Counted from the first letter of the stretch, positions 7,159-15,938 are shown. The stretch is 27,673 nucleotides of DNA from JBCFAY01 sp038562375 (GCA_038562375.1 JBCFAY010000032.1:1-27673); one strand, 5' to 3'. Program-made: numbers and translations. The notes: generated by a model from the sequence alone, not told the origin.

Positions 7159-8190
7159 CTATTTTACCCTTTGCCTGGAATAGAAGATCATCACGAACAC
7201 GATCGATCCGATGAAGGAGGTCACCACGCCGATGGGCAGCTCCAAGGGGTTGACGATGACCCGCGCGAGAAGATCCGCGAGCATCAGGAACGTCGCGCCC
7301 GAGAAGAGCACCGCCGGGAGCAGCCGTCTGTGGTTCGGGCCGACGATCATGCGCGTCATGTGCGGCATGATGAGGCCCACAAAGCCGATGGTCCCGCCGA
7401 TGGAGACGCACACGCCGATGAGCGCGGATATGGCGATGAGCACCACGAGCTTGACGCGCTTTACGTCCACGCCGATGTGGCGGGCGTTGTCCTCGCCGAT
7501 CGCGAAGGCGTTCAGCTCCCGGCCGTATCGAAGGATCACCCCGCCGAAGAGGAGCAGCGCCCCAAGCAGCGTCAGCGCGTTCAGGTAGTTGCTTCCGGAG
7601 AGCGAGCCCATCGTCCAAAACAGCAGCGGCCTGACCTTTTCGCCCGCGAAGGAGATGATGAGGCTGATGATGCTGTGCGCGAACATCGTGAACACGATGC
7701 CGATGAGCACGATGGTGTTGGTCGAGAGCGAATAATCGAGCTTGTAGGCGAGGGAGAGGATCGTCAGGAGCGACAGGAACGCGAAGAGCATCGCCATGCC
7801 CATCGTCCCCGCGAAGGGAATGCCGGGGATCACGACGCCGAAGGCGATGGCGAGCGCCGCGCCCAGCGACGCGCCGGAGGATACGCCGAGCGTCGATCCG
7901 TCCGCGAGCGGATTGCGCAGCAGCCCCTGCATCGCGCCGCCGCAGAGCGAAAGCGAAGCGCCCACGAGCGCGACCGAGATCACGCGCGGCAGACGCACGG
8001 TGAGGATGATGGTGTCGGACATGTTCCCGCTCAGGGGCAGGCCGAAGATCGACCGGTAGAGGGCGTCGAGCGTGTCCGGGAGCGAGACGCTCACGCTGCC
8101 CGCGCCGACGCAGAAGAGCATCGTCGCGAGCGCGATGACGCCGAATATGCAGTATTCCCGGAACCGGAAGCCCTCGGACTGGATTTTCAT
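7159..8190 (-). CDS. btuC: Corrinoid ABC transporter permease (FecCD family)
   Basis: A 343-residue permease, the normal FecCD/BtuC size with about ten membrane segments. Recognisable stretches are TVRLPRVISVALVGASLSLCGG, GLLRNPLADGSTLGVSSGASLG and, near the C-terminus, GGTIGFVGLIMPHMTRMIVG, the cytoplasmic coupling helix that contacts the ATPase. ATG 8190 has GGAGG five bases upstream. It forms a dimer with two copies of the downstream ATPase and receives the ligand from the lipoprotein encoded upstream. Iron-siderophore permeases look similar; the B12 riboswitch and cbiZ decide for corrinoids. Confidence 0.88.
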   Translation of the reverse strand: MKIQSEGFRFREYCIFGVIALATMLFCVGAGSVSVSLPDTLDALYRSIFGLPLSGNMSDTIILTVRLPRVISVALVGASLSLCGGAMQGLLRNPLADGSTLGVSSGASLGAALAIAFGVVIPGIPFAGTMGMAMLFAFLSLLTILSLAYKLDYSLSTNTIVLIGIVFTMFAHSIISLIISFAGEKVRPLLFWTMGSLSGSNYLNALTLLGALLLFGGVILRYGRELNAFAIGEDNARHIGVDVKRVKLVVLIAISALIGVCVSIGGTIGFVGLIMPHMTRMIVGPNHRRLLPAVLFSGATFLMLADLLARVIVNPLELPIGVVTSFIGSIVFVMIFYSRQRVK

Positions 8191-8207
8191 GCGAACCTCC
8201 ATTTGGG

Positions 8208-8231
8208 GAGGGGACGGATGCCCGTCCCCTC
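8208..8231 (-). promoter_or_regulatory. Intercistronic hairpin between btuF and btuC
   Basis: A 10-bp perfect stem (GAGGGGACGG / CCGTCCCCTC, 4-nt loop) in the 54-bp gap, just before the btuC ribosome binding site. On the minus strand no T run follows, so it more likely stabilises the btuF message or partly limits read-through. On the plus strand TTTTT follows, so it could also stop antisense transcripts. Confidence 0.6.
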
Positions 8232-8244
8232 TTTTTAGGAGCAA

Positions 8245-9180
8245 TTATGCGGCGGGTGCGACGGCCTTGCCCTCGTAGATGAACGCATACAGCGTCTTCG
8301 CGGCGTCCGCAAGGCGCGGCCCGGGCAGGGAGATCTCGTTGGAATCGGCGTTGATGATGGCGTTGTTCTTGACGGCCTTGAGATTTTGCCAGCCCTCGCG
8401 GCCTATGATCTCCTCGACGGGCGTTTGGCCCTCGCCGAAGTACATCGCGATGGTGACGATATAGTCCGGGTCGCGCTCGAAGACCTGCTCCTGGGAGATC
8501 TCTCCCCATGTCTGCACGTCCTTAAACGCGTTGGTAAGGCCGAGCATCGTCGCGAGCTCGTCCATAAACGTGCCGCTCCCGGCCGCCCAGAGGCCGTATT
8601 CGAGCGGGGAAACCTCAAAGTAGACCGTCTTTTCGCCCTTGCCGGTGACCTTGGATGCGATATCCGCGAATGTCGATTTCATGTTGTCGACCACGGCGGC
8701 CGCTTCGGCGTCCTTGCCGGTGAGCGCGCCGATCATCGCGATGGCCTGGTACACGCCCTCGATGTTCTGCGCGTTGCTGACGGCGACCTTGATTCCCGCG
8801 TTCTCGAGCGCCGCGATTTGCTCTTGGGTCTGGGCCATTGTGCCCACGATCACGAGATCGGGGGCGAGCCCGATGATCTGCTCGATGTTCGTTTCCGCGC
8901 CGGACTGGACGGCGGGCACGCCCAATACGGCCTCGGGGTACGTGCAGTATTCGCCGCGGCCGACCACCATATCGCCCGCGCCGATCGCATAGAGGATCTC
9001 GCAGTCCGCTGCGGTGAGCACGACGACCTTCTGCGCGGGCGCGGCGAGCGCGACCTCGCGCCCGGTCATGTCGGTGACGCCCGCGGGCGTGGGCGCGGCC
9101 GCGGTGGGCGCACACCCGGCGAAAACCGCCGCGACGAGCGCAAGGGCGAGCAAAAGGGAAACCAATCTCGTTTTCTTCAT
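8245..9180 (-). CDS. btuF: Corrinoid-binding lipoprotein of the ABC transporter
   Basis: A 311-residue substrate-binding protein of the Fe/B12 periplasmic family (two lobes joined by a rigid helix). A type II signal (KKTRLVSLLLALALVAAVFAGC) puts the lipidated Cys at residue 23. The mature part opens with VTDMTGREVALAAPAQKVVVL, then ETNIEQIIGLAPDLVIVG, the usual N-lobe pattern. ATG 9180 follows AAAGGAG; the frame remains open upstream, but that would bury the signal peptide. It is the first gene after a cobalamin riboswitch with terminator, so it should be expressed when adenosylcobalamin is scarce. The ligand could be complete cobamides or cobinamide; the presence of cbiZ suggests both. Confidence 0.88.
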   Translation of the reverse strand: MKKTRLVSLLLALALVAAVFAGCAPTAAAPTPAGVTDMTGREVALAAPAQKVVVLTAADCEILYAIGAGDMVVGRGEYCTYPEAVLGVPAVQSGAETNIEQIIGLAPDLVIVGTMAQTQEQIAALENAGIKVAVSNAQNIEGVYQAIAMIGALTGKDAEAAAVVDNMKSTFADIASKVTGKGEKTVYFEVSPLEYGLWAAGSGTFMDELATMLGLTNAFKDVQTWGEISQEQVFERDPDYIVTIAMYFGEGQTPVEEIIGREGWQNLKAVKNNAIINADSNEISLPGPRLADAAKTLYAFIYEGKAVAPAA

Positions 9181-9243
9181 GAAATATGCTCCTTTCATTG
9201 TCCGTAAGATGGGCGTCGCAAATGAATAGGTTGAGAGGAGCAC

Positions 9244-9277
9244 AAAAAAAGCGGCTCCCTGAGAAAAGGAGCAGCTT
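9244..9277 (-). terminator. Riboswitch-linked intrinsic terminator before btuF
   Basis: On the minus strand AAGCTGCTCC pairs with GGAGCCGCTT (one mismatch) and is followed by a run of seven T. It lies between the cobalamin aptamer and the btuF ribosome binding site, as expected for an OFF switch acting by termination. Confidence 0.8.
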
Positions 9278-9330
9278 CGATTGCAATGGATACGCAAAGC
9301 ATAGCTTTCACTCTAGCCCAGGAGTATCGG

Positions 9331-9502
9331 TGTGTAAACAGGTCTCCCGACTTGGCTTTATCCTACTAAGGCGCCTTCCCATCCATACGGACAGTGGCTT
9401 CATGCCGTTTCGTCAGCTTCACGGTTACTGGGATAGTCCGGAAATTTCATCCGCGTTCCCTTGGCATCAAGGTGATGCCAGCACGTTTTGTGCAGTTACA
9501 CA
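9331..9502 (-). promoter_or_regulatory. Cobalamin riboswitch aptamer (btuF operon)
   Basis: The minus strand shows the class signature: closing stem TGTGTAA / TTACACA, GGTGCCA-like 5' part, AAGGGAA, GGATGAAATTTCC, TATCCCAGTAACCGTGAA, and the B12 box AAGCCACTGTCC (GCCACTG core, 9392-9398 complement). Ligand binding should favour the terminator at 9244-9277 and switch off corrinoid import. Confidence 0.92.
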
Positions 9503-9519
9503 ATCTATTCATTTATGTG

Positions 9520-9548
9520 AATATACCATAACCGCCGCCGTCCGTCAA
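9520..9548 (-). promoter_or_regulatory. Sigma-A promoter of the btuFCD-cbiZ operon
   Basis: Minus strand -35 TTGACG (9543-9548), 17-bp spacer, -10 TATATT (9520-9525). The start point near 9513 lies about ten bases ahead of the aptamer closing stem. Confidence 0.82.
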
Positions 9549-9566
9549 TAAGCGCGTCGGCCGCGG

Positions 9567-9980
9567 TTATTTTGGTTCGCAGTCGCGGCAGTAGCCGTAG
9601 ATCTCGAGGTGGTGCCCCAAAACGTGAAAGCCCGATTCGTCCAGCTGCGGCACGAATGCTTCGAGCGGGCAATTGTCCATGGGGACGATCTTACGGCAGC
9701 CCATGCATACCGCGTAATGCTTGTGCTCAAACCGGTTGAGCTCGTAGACCGCCATATCGCTGTTCATTACGGCGAGCCTGACGACGATCCCTTGCTTCAC
9801 GAACAGATCGAGTATCCGGTACACGGTGGAGAGCCAGATCGCGTCGCCGCTTTTTTCGATCTGAGAGACGATCTGCGAGGCGCTAAGGGGCGCCGACGCG
9901 TTTTCGAGCACGCCGAGCACGCACGCGCGCGGCCTGGTTTTTTTGATGCCGGAGGGCCAGGGGGTCTGTGTCCGTTTCAA
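9567..9980 (-). CDS. zur: Fur-family regulator, probably zinc-responsive Zur
   Basis: A 137-residue metalloregulator. Residues 15-70 form the winged helix (RPRACVLGVLEN, SASQIVSQIEKSG, STVYRILDLFVKQGIV). The dimerisation half carries FEHKHYAVCMGCRKIV and the C-terminal CRDC, giving two CxxC pairs for structural zinc, plus His-rich metal-sensing positions. Assignment to Zur rather than Fur or PerR rests on being the last gene of znuACB and on the Zur-like operator in front of znuA. The start is TTG at 9978-9980, which overlaps the znuB stop by four bases (TTGA), with GGAGG ten bases upstream. It probably represses its own operon when zinc is plentiful. Confidence 0.85.
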   Translation of the reverse strand: MKRTQTPWPSGIKKTRPRACVLGVLENASAPLSASQIVSQIEKSGDAIWLSTVYRILDLFVKQGIVVRLAVMNSDMAVYELNRFEHKHYAVCMGCRKIVPMDNCPLEAFVPQLDESGFHVLGHHLEIYGYCRDCEPK

Positions 9981-10843
9981 AGGCGATCCGCCTCCTTTTT
10001 TAGCCCGTCGCGCGGGCCCTTCCTGCTTGGGCGCGATCGCGCCGAGGCGAGGACCCTCTTAAAGAGCAGGATCAGTACCAGGCAGATTACGCCCAGCAGC
10101 ACGATCGTCGCGCCCGGGCGCAGATTGGCGTAGTAGGCGAAAAACAGCCCCGAAACGGTAAAGAGCAGCGCGAAGCCGATGGAGTAAAATACGTTTTGGC
10201 GGTAGCTCTTCGCGCATTGCAGCGCGCAGGCGACGGGGACGACCATCAGCGAGGAAACGATCAGCGCGCCGACCGTCCGCGACGCGATGGAGACCGTGAC
10301 GGCGGTGAGCACCGTAAAGAGCGCGTTGACGAGGCGCACCGGAACGCCCGCGAGCCGCGCGGCCCGCTCGTCGAACGAGATGTAAAAAAGCTCCTTGAAT
10401 AGGAGCACGAACGCCAAAAGCACGGCAAAGCTGATGCACGCCACGAGCGCCGTCTCGAAGTCGTTGATCGCGACGATGCTGCCGAAGAGGAAGCTGTTGA
10501 AGTTCTCGGCGCCCGGCACGAAGCCGGAGAGCACGCCCGCGAGGCCGATGCCCGCCGAGAGGATGATCGCGATGGCCATCTCGGAATGCTGCGGGAGCTT
10601 CCTCCGGATGGCCTCGATGCCAAAAGCGGCCAGCACGCACAGCACGATTGCGCCGAGCACGGGGTTGACGCCCGCGATGAGGCCCGCGGCCACGCCCGCG
10701 AGCGAGGTGTGCGAGAGCGCGTCACCGATCAGCGAGAGGCGCTTCAAGACCACGATGATCCCGATGCAGGGGACGATCAGCGCGAGCAGGATGCCCACGA
10801 TGAACGCCCGCCGCATGAACGCGTATTCAAATATGGACGCCAA
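9977..10843 (-). CDS. znuB: Zinc ABC transporter permease
   Basis: A 288-residue ABC-3 family membrane protein with eight or so hydrophobic helices. Typical stretches are VVLKRLSLIGDALSHTSLAGVAAG near the N-terminus and RTVGALIVSSLMVVPVACAL toward the C-terminus. It forms the channel through which zinc delivered by ZnuA crosses the membrane. I place the start at TTG 10841-10843, with GGGAGG eight bases upstream, so it overlaps the end of znuC by 17 bases; an internal ATG further in would remove the first helix. The frame upstream of this TTG is low-complexity shadow of znuC. Confidence 0.88.
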   Translation of the reverse strand: MASIFEYAFMRRAFIVGILLALIVPCIGIIVVLKRLSLIGDALSHTSLAGVAAGLIAGVNPVLGAIVLCVLAAFGIEAIRRKLPQHSEMAIAIILSAGIGLAGVLSGFVPGAENFNSFLFGSIVAINDFETALVACISFAVLLAFVLLFKELFYISFDERAARLAGVPVRLVNALFTVLTAVTVSIASRTVGALIVSSLMVVPVACALQCAKSYRQNVFYSIGFALLFTVSGLFFAYYANLRPGATIVLLGVICLVLILLFKRVLASARSRPSRKGPRDGLKKEADRL

Positions 10844-11585
10844 CGCCGCCGCCTCCCTTCGATCCGTCCCGTTCGGGGTGCTTGTGCTTGTGCGAGAGCT
10901 CCTCCTCCACCTGTTCCCTTTGAAGCTCGACGAGCGAGCCCTCCTCGAGGCAGAAGATCTTGGACACATAGCCCGCCGCGCGGTTGATGTCGTGCGTGAC
11001 CAGGACGATCGTGAGACCCTGTTCGCGGTTTAAGCGCGCGAGCAGCTCGTAGAACGAGAGCACGGTTTTCGCATCCACGCCGGAGGTCGGTTCGTCGAGC
11101 AGCATCAGCTCCGGGTCGCCCGCCAAAACCCGCGCGAGCATCACCCGCTGCTGCTGGCCACCCGAGAGCTCGCCGATCAGGCGTTTTGCGTAGGCGCGCA
11201 TCCCGACCGTGTCGAGCGCGCTTTGCGCCCGCTCAAGATGTTCCTTTTTGGGCAGGCGCATCGGCCCGATCGCGCGGTAGAGGTTGGCGCGCACGATTTC
11301 CTCCGCGGTCGCGGGAAAATTCAGGCCGGACTGGCGCCCCGCCTGCGCGAGGTATCCGATCCGCGTCCACCCTTTAAAATGGGCGATGTCTTGCCCGAAC
11401 AAGCGGATGCTTCCCGACGCGGGCGCAAGTTCGCCGAGCAATACGCGCAGCAGGGTGCTCTTGCCGGTGCCGTTGGAGCCGATGACGGCGGCAAAATCCC
11501 CCTGTTCGATTTTAAACCCGACGTCGGAGAACAGGGACTCCGCGCCGTAGCCGAAGCTGAGATTTTTTACCTCGATCGCGTCCAA
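10827..11585 (-). CDS. znuC: Zinc ABC transporter ATP-binding protein
   Basis: A 252-residue ABC ATPase: Walker A IGSNGTGKS (35-43; most relatives have PNGAGKS), signature LSGGQQQR (140-147), Walker B LMLLDEPT (160-167), H-loop VTHD (196-199). A hydrophilic tail after residue 230 contains HKHKH and a glycine run, which may bind zinc. The start is TTG 11583-11585 with GGAGG seven bases upstream. The gene lies 16 bp after znuA and overlaps znuB, so the three are translated as a unit. Confidence 0.9.
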   Translation of the reverse strand: MDAIEVKNLSFGYGAESLFSDVGFKIEQGDFAAVIGSNGTGKSTLLRVLLGELAPASGSIRLFGQDIAHFKGWTRIGYLAQAGRQSGLNFPATAEEIVRANLYRAIGPMRLPKKEHLERAQSALDTVGMRAYAKRLIGELSGGQQQRVMLARVLAGDPELMLLDEPTSGVDAKTVLSFYELLARLNREQGLTIVLVTHDINRAAGYVSKIFCLEEGSLVELQREQVEEELSHKHKHPERDGSKGGGGVGVHI

Positions 11586-11601
11586 AACAATTCCTCCGCC
11601 G

Positions 11602-12561
11602 TCACGGCGTCGCTTTCGGCGCGGGCTGCGCCGCCCCGGCGGCGGACAAGGCCGCGCCGAGCTTTTCTAGGTTTTTCCGCATGATGGAAAAATAATCCGC
11701 GCCGCTTTGCCGCTGCTCGTCGCTCAGGCCCTCGAGCGGGCTCAGAACGTCCGTCCTCGCGCCGGTCGCGTCCGCGATGGTCTCGGCGACGGCCGGGCTT
11801 GTCAGCTCCTCGAAGAAGATCACCGCGATCTTATGCTCCTTGGCAAAGTCTATGAGCTCGGCCACCCGCGCCGGGGCGGGCTCGGAATCGGGCGAAAGCC
11901 CCTCGATCGCGATCTGGTTGAGTCCGTAGGCCGCGCAGAGGTATCCGAACGCCTGATGCGCGACGATGACGTCCCTGTTCTTGATCGGCGCGAGCGTTTC
12001 GCGGTATTCCCTGTCAAGCGCCTTGAGCTCGTCCGCACAGCGCGCGAAATTCGCCTCGTAATCGACTTTGTGTTCGGGATCCGCCCGCACGAACGCGTCC
12101 TTGATGTTTTCTAATTGCACCAGGGCGTAGAGCGGGTTCAGCCAGACGTGGGGATCGGCCCGATTGTCCCCGTCCCCGCCTTCGATCAGGGGGATGCCCG
12201 AGGAGGCCTCCACAACCACGAGATCCTTGCTTTCAAGAGCGGAGAGCACATCTTGCGCCCAGTGCTCCATGCCCGCGCCGCTGTAGATAAATACGTCGGC
12301 CCCTTCGAGGCCCGCGATGTCCCCGGCGGTGGGCTCCCAGTCGTGCGGCTCGACGCCCGAGGGCACCATCGTCACGACGTCGACGTGCTCCCCGCCGATC
12401 TTTTCGGCGAAATCGCCCATCGGGTAAAAGCTCGCGTAAACGTTCAGCGCCGCGTCCGTCCGCGCGGTTTCCTGCGCGCCGGAAGGGGATCGGTTGAAGC
12501 ACCCGCCGAGAAGCAGGAGGGCGAGGGCGGCGCAGCACAGAAGAGAGAACAACCTTTTCAC
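11602..12561 (-). CDS. znuA: Zinc-binding lipoprotein ZnuA
   Basis: A 319-residue cluster A-I metal-binding protein. The lipobox LLGGC puts the lipidated Cys at residue 21. Candidate metal ligands are His73 (GVEPHDWEPT), His138 (DPHVWLNP), His202 (IVAHQAFGYL) and Asp271, the His-His-His-Asp set of zinc-binding TroA/AdcA-type proteins, as against His-His-Glu-Asp of manganese binders. The long His-rich loop of Gram-negative ZnuA is replaced by a short acidic stretch (EGGDGDNRAD) just before His138. The start is GTG 12559-12561 with GGAGG at seven to eight bases. It is the first gene of the zinc operon, directly after the Zur-type operator. Confidence 0.9.
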   Translation of the reverse strand: MKRLFSLLCCAALALLLLGGCFNRSPSGAQETARTDAALNVYASFYPMGDFAEKIGGEHVDVVTMVPSGVEPHDWEPTAGDIAGLEGADVFIYSGAGMEHWAQDVLSALESKDLVVVEASSGIPLIEGGDGDNRADPHVWLNPLYALVQLENIKDAFVRADPEHKVDYEANFARCADELKALDREYRETLAPIKNRDVIVAHQAFGYLCAAYGLNQIAIEGLSPDSEPAPARVAELIDFAKEHKIAVIFFEELTSPAVAETIADATGARTDVLSPLEGLSDEQRQSGADYFSIMRKNLEKLGAALSAAGAAQPAPKATP

Positions 12562-12602
12562 CGGAACCTCCGATAGTTGCGTTTCCAGAAACGATGCGAC
12601 AT

Positions 12603-12623
12603 AAATGCGAATGGTTCGCATTT
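12603..12623. promoter_or_regulatory. Zur-type operator upstream of znuA
   Basis: A perfect inverted repeat AAATGCGAA-TGG-TTCGCATTT (21 bp). It resembles Fur-superfamily boxes of Gram-positive bacteria in size and flanking AAAT/ATTT. It begins at the expected transcription start, right after the -10, where a bound repressor would block initiation. Confidence 0.75.
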
Positions 12624-12629
12624 GCAGCC

Positions 12630-12658
12630 ATTATAGGAGCAATCCGCCGCGCTGTCAA
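12630..12658 (-). promoter_or_regulatory. Consensus sigma-A promoter of znuACB-zur
   Basis: Minus strand -35 TTGACA (12653-12658), exactly 17 bp spacer, -10 TATAAT (12630-12635): a full match to consensus, so strong unless repressed. Confidence 0.88.
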
Positions 12659-12751
12659 GGGGCGGGGTGCGCAAAACGCACAAAGCCGTTTTAAAGCGGG
12701 GTTCGCAAGAGGAGCGCAAGGCGTATCCGCTTCCTTTGCCGATATGCGCGC

Positions 12752-12780
12752 TTGCGGATCGGATCGCGGTCAAATATACT
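12752..12780 (+). promoter_or_regulatory. Promoter of the flavodoxin-like gene
   Basis: -35 TTGCGG (12752-12757), 17-bp spacer, -10 TATACT (12775-12780). The leader of about 65 nt contains a GC-rich palindrome (CCGCCGCGCGGCGG, 12799-12812) flanked by CCCTT and GAAGG, able to fold. Confidence 0.6.
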
Positions 12781-12852
12781 GAAGAAAACGGATCCCTTCC
12801 GCCGCGCGGCGGAGCGCGAAGGATTTCACCAAAACAGGAAGGCGGAAAGATC

Positions 12853-13269
12853 ATGAAAAGAATCGGCGTCGTATATGCGACGGTGACGAAGCACTCCCAC
12901 AGGATCGCGCGGGCGATCGGCGAGGCGCTCGGCGTGGACGCGAAGTCCGTCGACGAGCGGCCCGCCCTGAAGGATCTCGATCTATTGTTCATCGTCGGCG
13001 GCATCTACGCGGGCAAAAGTCTGCCAAAGCTCCTGAAATACGTCGGCGATTTGGACGCAAGCGGCGTGAAGGCGGTCGCGCTGGTGACGTCCTGCGCCTC
13101 AAAGGAACACCGGCAGGACGAGGTCCGCAGAATACTCGAACAAAAGGGCGTCGGGGTTGTGGACGAGATCCTTTGCCAAGCAAGCTTTCTTTGCAACAAC
13201 TCCGGCCGTCCGAACCAGGCGGATGTGGACGAGGCGGTCGCGTTCGCGCTGCGGCTCGCCGGGGACTGA
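12853..13269 (+). CDS. Flavodoxin-family protein
   Basis: A 138-residue FMN-binding-type protein. The N-terminus IGVVYATVTKHSHRIARAIGEAL corresponds to the first strand and phosphate loop of flavodoxins, which here reads ATVTKHSHR rather than the usual T/S-x-T-G-x-T, so FMN binding is likely but not certain. LDLLFIVGGIYAGKSLPKLLKYV matches the second FMN loop region. It may carry electrons to reductive enzymes or act as a small oxidoreductase. ATG 12853 follows GGCGGAAAGATC. It has its own promoter divergent from znuA; the frame is open upstream to 12667, but that segment lies in the promoter region. I give no gene name because partners are not visible. Confidence 0.75.
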   Translation: MKRIGVVYATVTKHSHRIARAIGEALGVDAKSVDERPALKDLDLLFIVGGIYAGKSLPKLLKYVGDLDASGVKAVALVTSCASKEHRQDEVRRILEQKGVGVVDEILCQASFLCNNSGRPNQADVDEAVAFALRLAGD

Positions 13270-13424
13270 TATCGCCCTTCATCCGAACCGGGTTACGGGG
13301 GACGAATCCCTCGCGTCGGCCGGGGTCTTTTTAGGTCCCGTAACTCCTTGCGTTTTTGCGCCCGGCCACATAGCTCTTCTTGCGCGGAGCATACTAGGAG
13401 CATCTTCGACGGGAGGGCACGACG

Positions 13425-13856
13425 ATGAACGGCAACACGGAGCTTTTAAACTTTATCTACCAGAACGCACAGATGGGCGTCAATACGACCGAGCAGCTCA
13501 TCAAGATCGTAGAGGACGCAGCTTTCAGGAAGCAGCTCGAGGCGCAGCACGGCGAATATCAAAGCTTTCTAAACGAGGCCACGGAAAAGCTGCACCAAAG
13601 CGGCTGCGACGAAAAGGGCATCAACGCGTTCGACAAGATCAAGACCTACCTGATGATCAACCTCCAGACGCTGGCGGACCGTTCGCCGGAGCATATCTCG
13701 GAAATGATGATCATCGGCAGCAACATGGGCGTGATCAACGCGGTCAAAAACATCAAAAAATACTCCGGCGCGGAGCGGGACATCCTGGAGTTGATGCAGC
13801 GGCTGCTCCAATTCGAGGAGAACAACATCCAATCGCTCAAGGAGTTCCTGGCGTAG
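13425..13856 (+). CDS. All-helical, ferritin-like protein of unknown function
   Basis: 143 residues, predicted as four long amphipathic helices: about 3-28 (TELLNFIYQNAQMGVNTTEQLIKIV), 32-58 (AFRKQLEAQHGEYQSFLNEATEKL), 65-85 and 88-142. E and H residues that could form a di-metal site (for example EAQHGEYQ, EHISEMM, LLQFEENNIQSLKEF) make a ferritin-like or DUF2383-like bundle plausible, but I do not see a full ExxH pair set. No signal peptide. Strong GGGAGG eight bases before the ATG. It seems monocistronic, ending at the hairpin 13890-13915. I recall similar hypothetical proteins in Clostridia, but know no function. Confidence 0.7.
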   Translation: MNGNTELLNFIYQNAQMGVNTTEQLIKIVEDAAFRKQLEAQHGEYQSFLNEATEKLHQSGCDEKGINAFDKIKTYLMINLQTLADRSPEHISEMMIIGSNMGVINAVKNIKKYSGAERDILELMQRLLQFEENNIQSLKEFLA

Positions 13857-13889
13857 CCCGTGCCCCGCTGGGCGCGTGCGGAAAACGAA

Positions 13890-13915
13890 GGGGACGCCGA
13901 GGGCGTCCCCTTTTT
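13890..13915. terminator. Intrinsic terminator, shared with trpA side
   Basis: A perfect stem GGGGACGCC-GAG-GGCGTCCCC followed by TTTTT on the plus strand; AA/TT extends the stem. On the minus strand TTCGTTTT follows, so it probably also ends the trp operon, whose last gene stops 48 bp away. Confidence 0.9.
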
Positions 13916-13963
13916 GTGCGCGTATGTAATTCCGGGCGGCATCCTTTTGCTTTTCTTGCCGCT

Positions 13964-14732
13964 CTACGCCATGGCTTCCTTCATCGCCTTCGCGTAGCGG
14001 CAGAGCTCCGGCCCCGCGTTTTCCCCGAGGCGGGCGATGATCTCGACGATCCCGCTGCCGACGATCACGCCGTCCGCGATCTTCGCGATTTCCCGCGCCT
14101 GCTCCGGAGTGTGCACGCCGAAGCCGATTGCGGCGGGGATTTTGCTTGCCGCGCGAACGAGGCGCATCAGCTCTTTAAGATCCGTCTCGATCGCGCCGCG
14201 CGCGCCGGTAACGCCCATGGAGGAGACGACGTAGAGGAATCCCGCCGCTTCGGCGGCGATCTTTTGCACGCGCTCTTTGGAGGTGGGCGCGACCAGCGAG
14301 ATGACGTCCACATGATGGGGCCGCGCGTACCGCTCGGCCTCCTCCTTTTCCTCGAAGGGCAGGTCGGGGAGGATCGCGCCGTCCACGCCAGATTTTGCGC
14401 AGCGCGCGAAGAAGCGCTCGTAGCCGTAGCGGAACACCGGGTTGAGATAGGTCAAAAACACGATCGGCACGTCGGTCTTTCTGCGGAGCGATTCGACGAG
14501 GCCGAACAGCCCTTCGAGCGTCGTTCCGGCCTCGAGAGCGCGCGCGTTGGCCGCCGCGATGGTCGGCCCCTCGGCGACGGGATCGGAAAACGGCACGCCG
14601 ATCTCAACGAGGTCCGTCCCGCCGCGCACGAGCTCTAGGATGAACTCTTCGCTCTTTTCAATCGACGGGTCGCCGCCGGTCACGAAGCCGATGAACGCCT
14701 TCTTTCCCAGGAACGCGTTTGCGATTCGATTG

Positions 14733-14740
<8 letters not shown>
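13964..14740 (-). CDS. trpA: Tryptophan synthase alpha subunit
   Basis: Cleaves indole-3-glycerol phosphate to indole and glyceraldehyde 3-phosphate; indole is channelled to TrpB. 258 residues, TIM barrel of normal length. Catalytic Glu lies in DLVEIGVPFSDP and catalytic Asp in FSDP; the following AEGPTI is the common Firmicutes form of ADGPVI. Phosphate-binding parts are SSMGVTGAR, GFGVHTPEQ and GVIVGSGIV. ATG 14740 overlaps the trpB stop by eight bases, so translation is coupled. Last gene of the trp operon. Confidence 0.96.
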
Positions 14741-15917
<1,177 letters not shown>

Positions 15918-15938
15918 TCCTTCACCATCTTTCCTTTT

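Noticed and set aside
7171..8238. Long plus-strand open frame opposite btuC
   Set aside because: Extremely rich in Asp, Glu, Arg and His, the usual antisense image of a GC-rich membrane protein gene.
7157..8509. Apparent large fusion protein upstream of btuD in the same frame
   Set aside because: Arg/His-rich shadow of btuC and btuF caused by high GC content; the ABC ATPase begins cleanly at 7156 with MLEVKNLSVKYG.
13157..14638. Plus-strand frame of 493 codons across the helical protein gene and trpA
   Set aside because: Crosses two real genes and a strong terminator, with no domain similarity.
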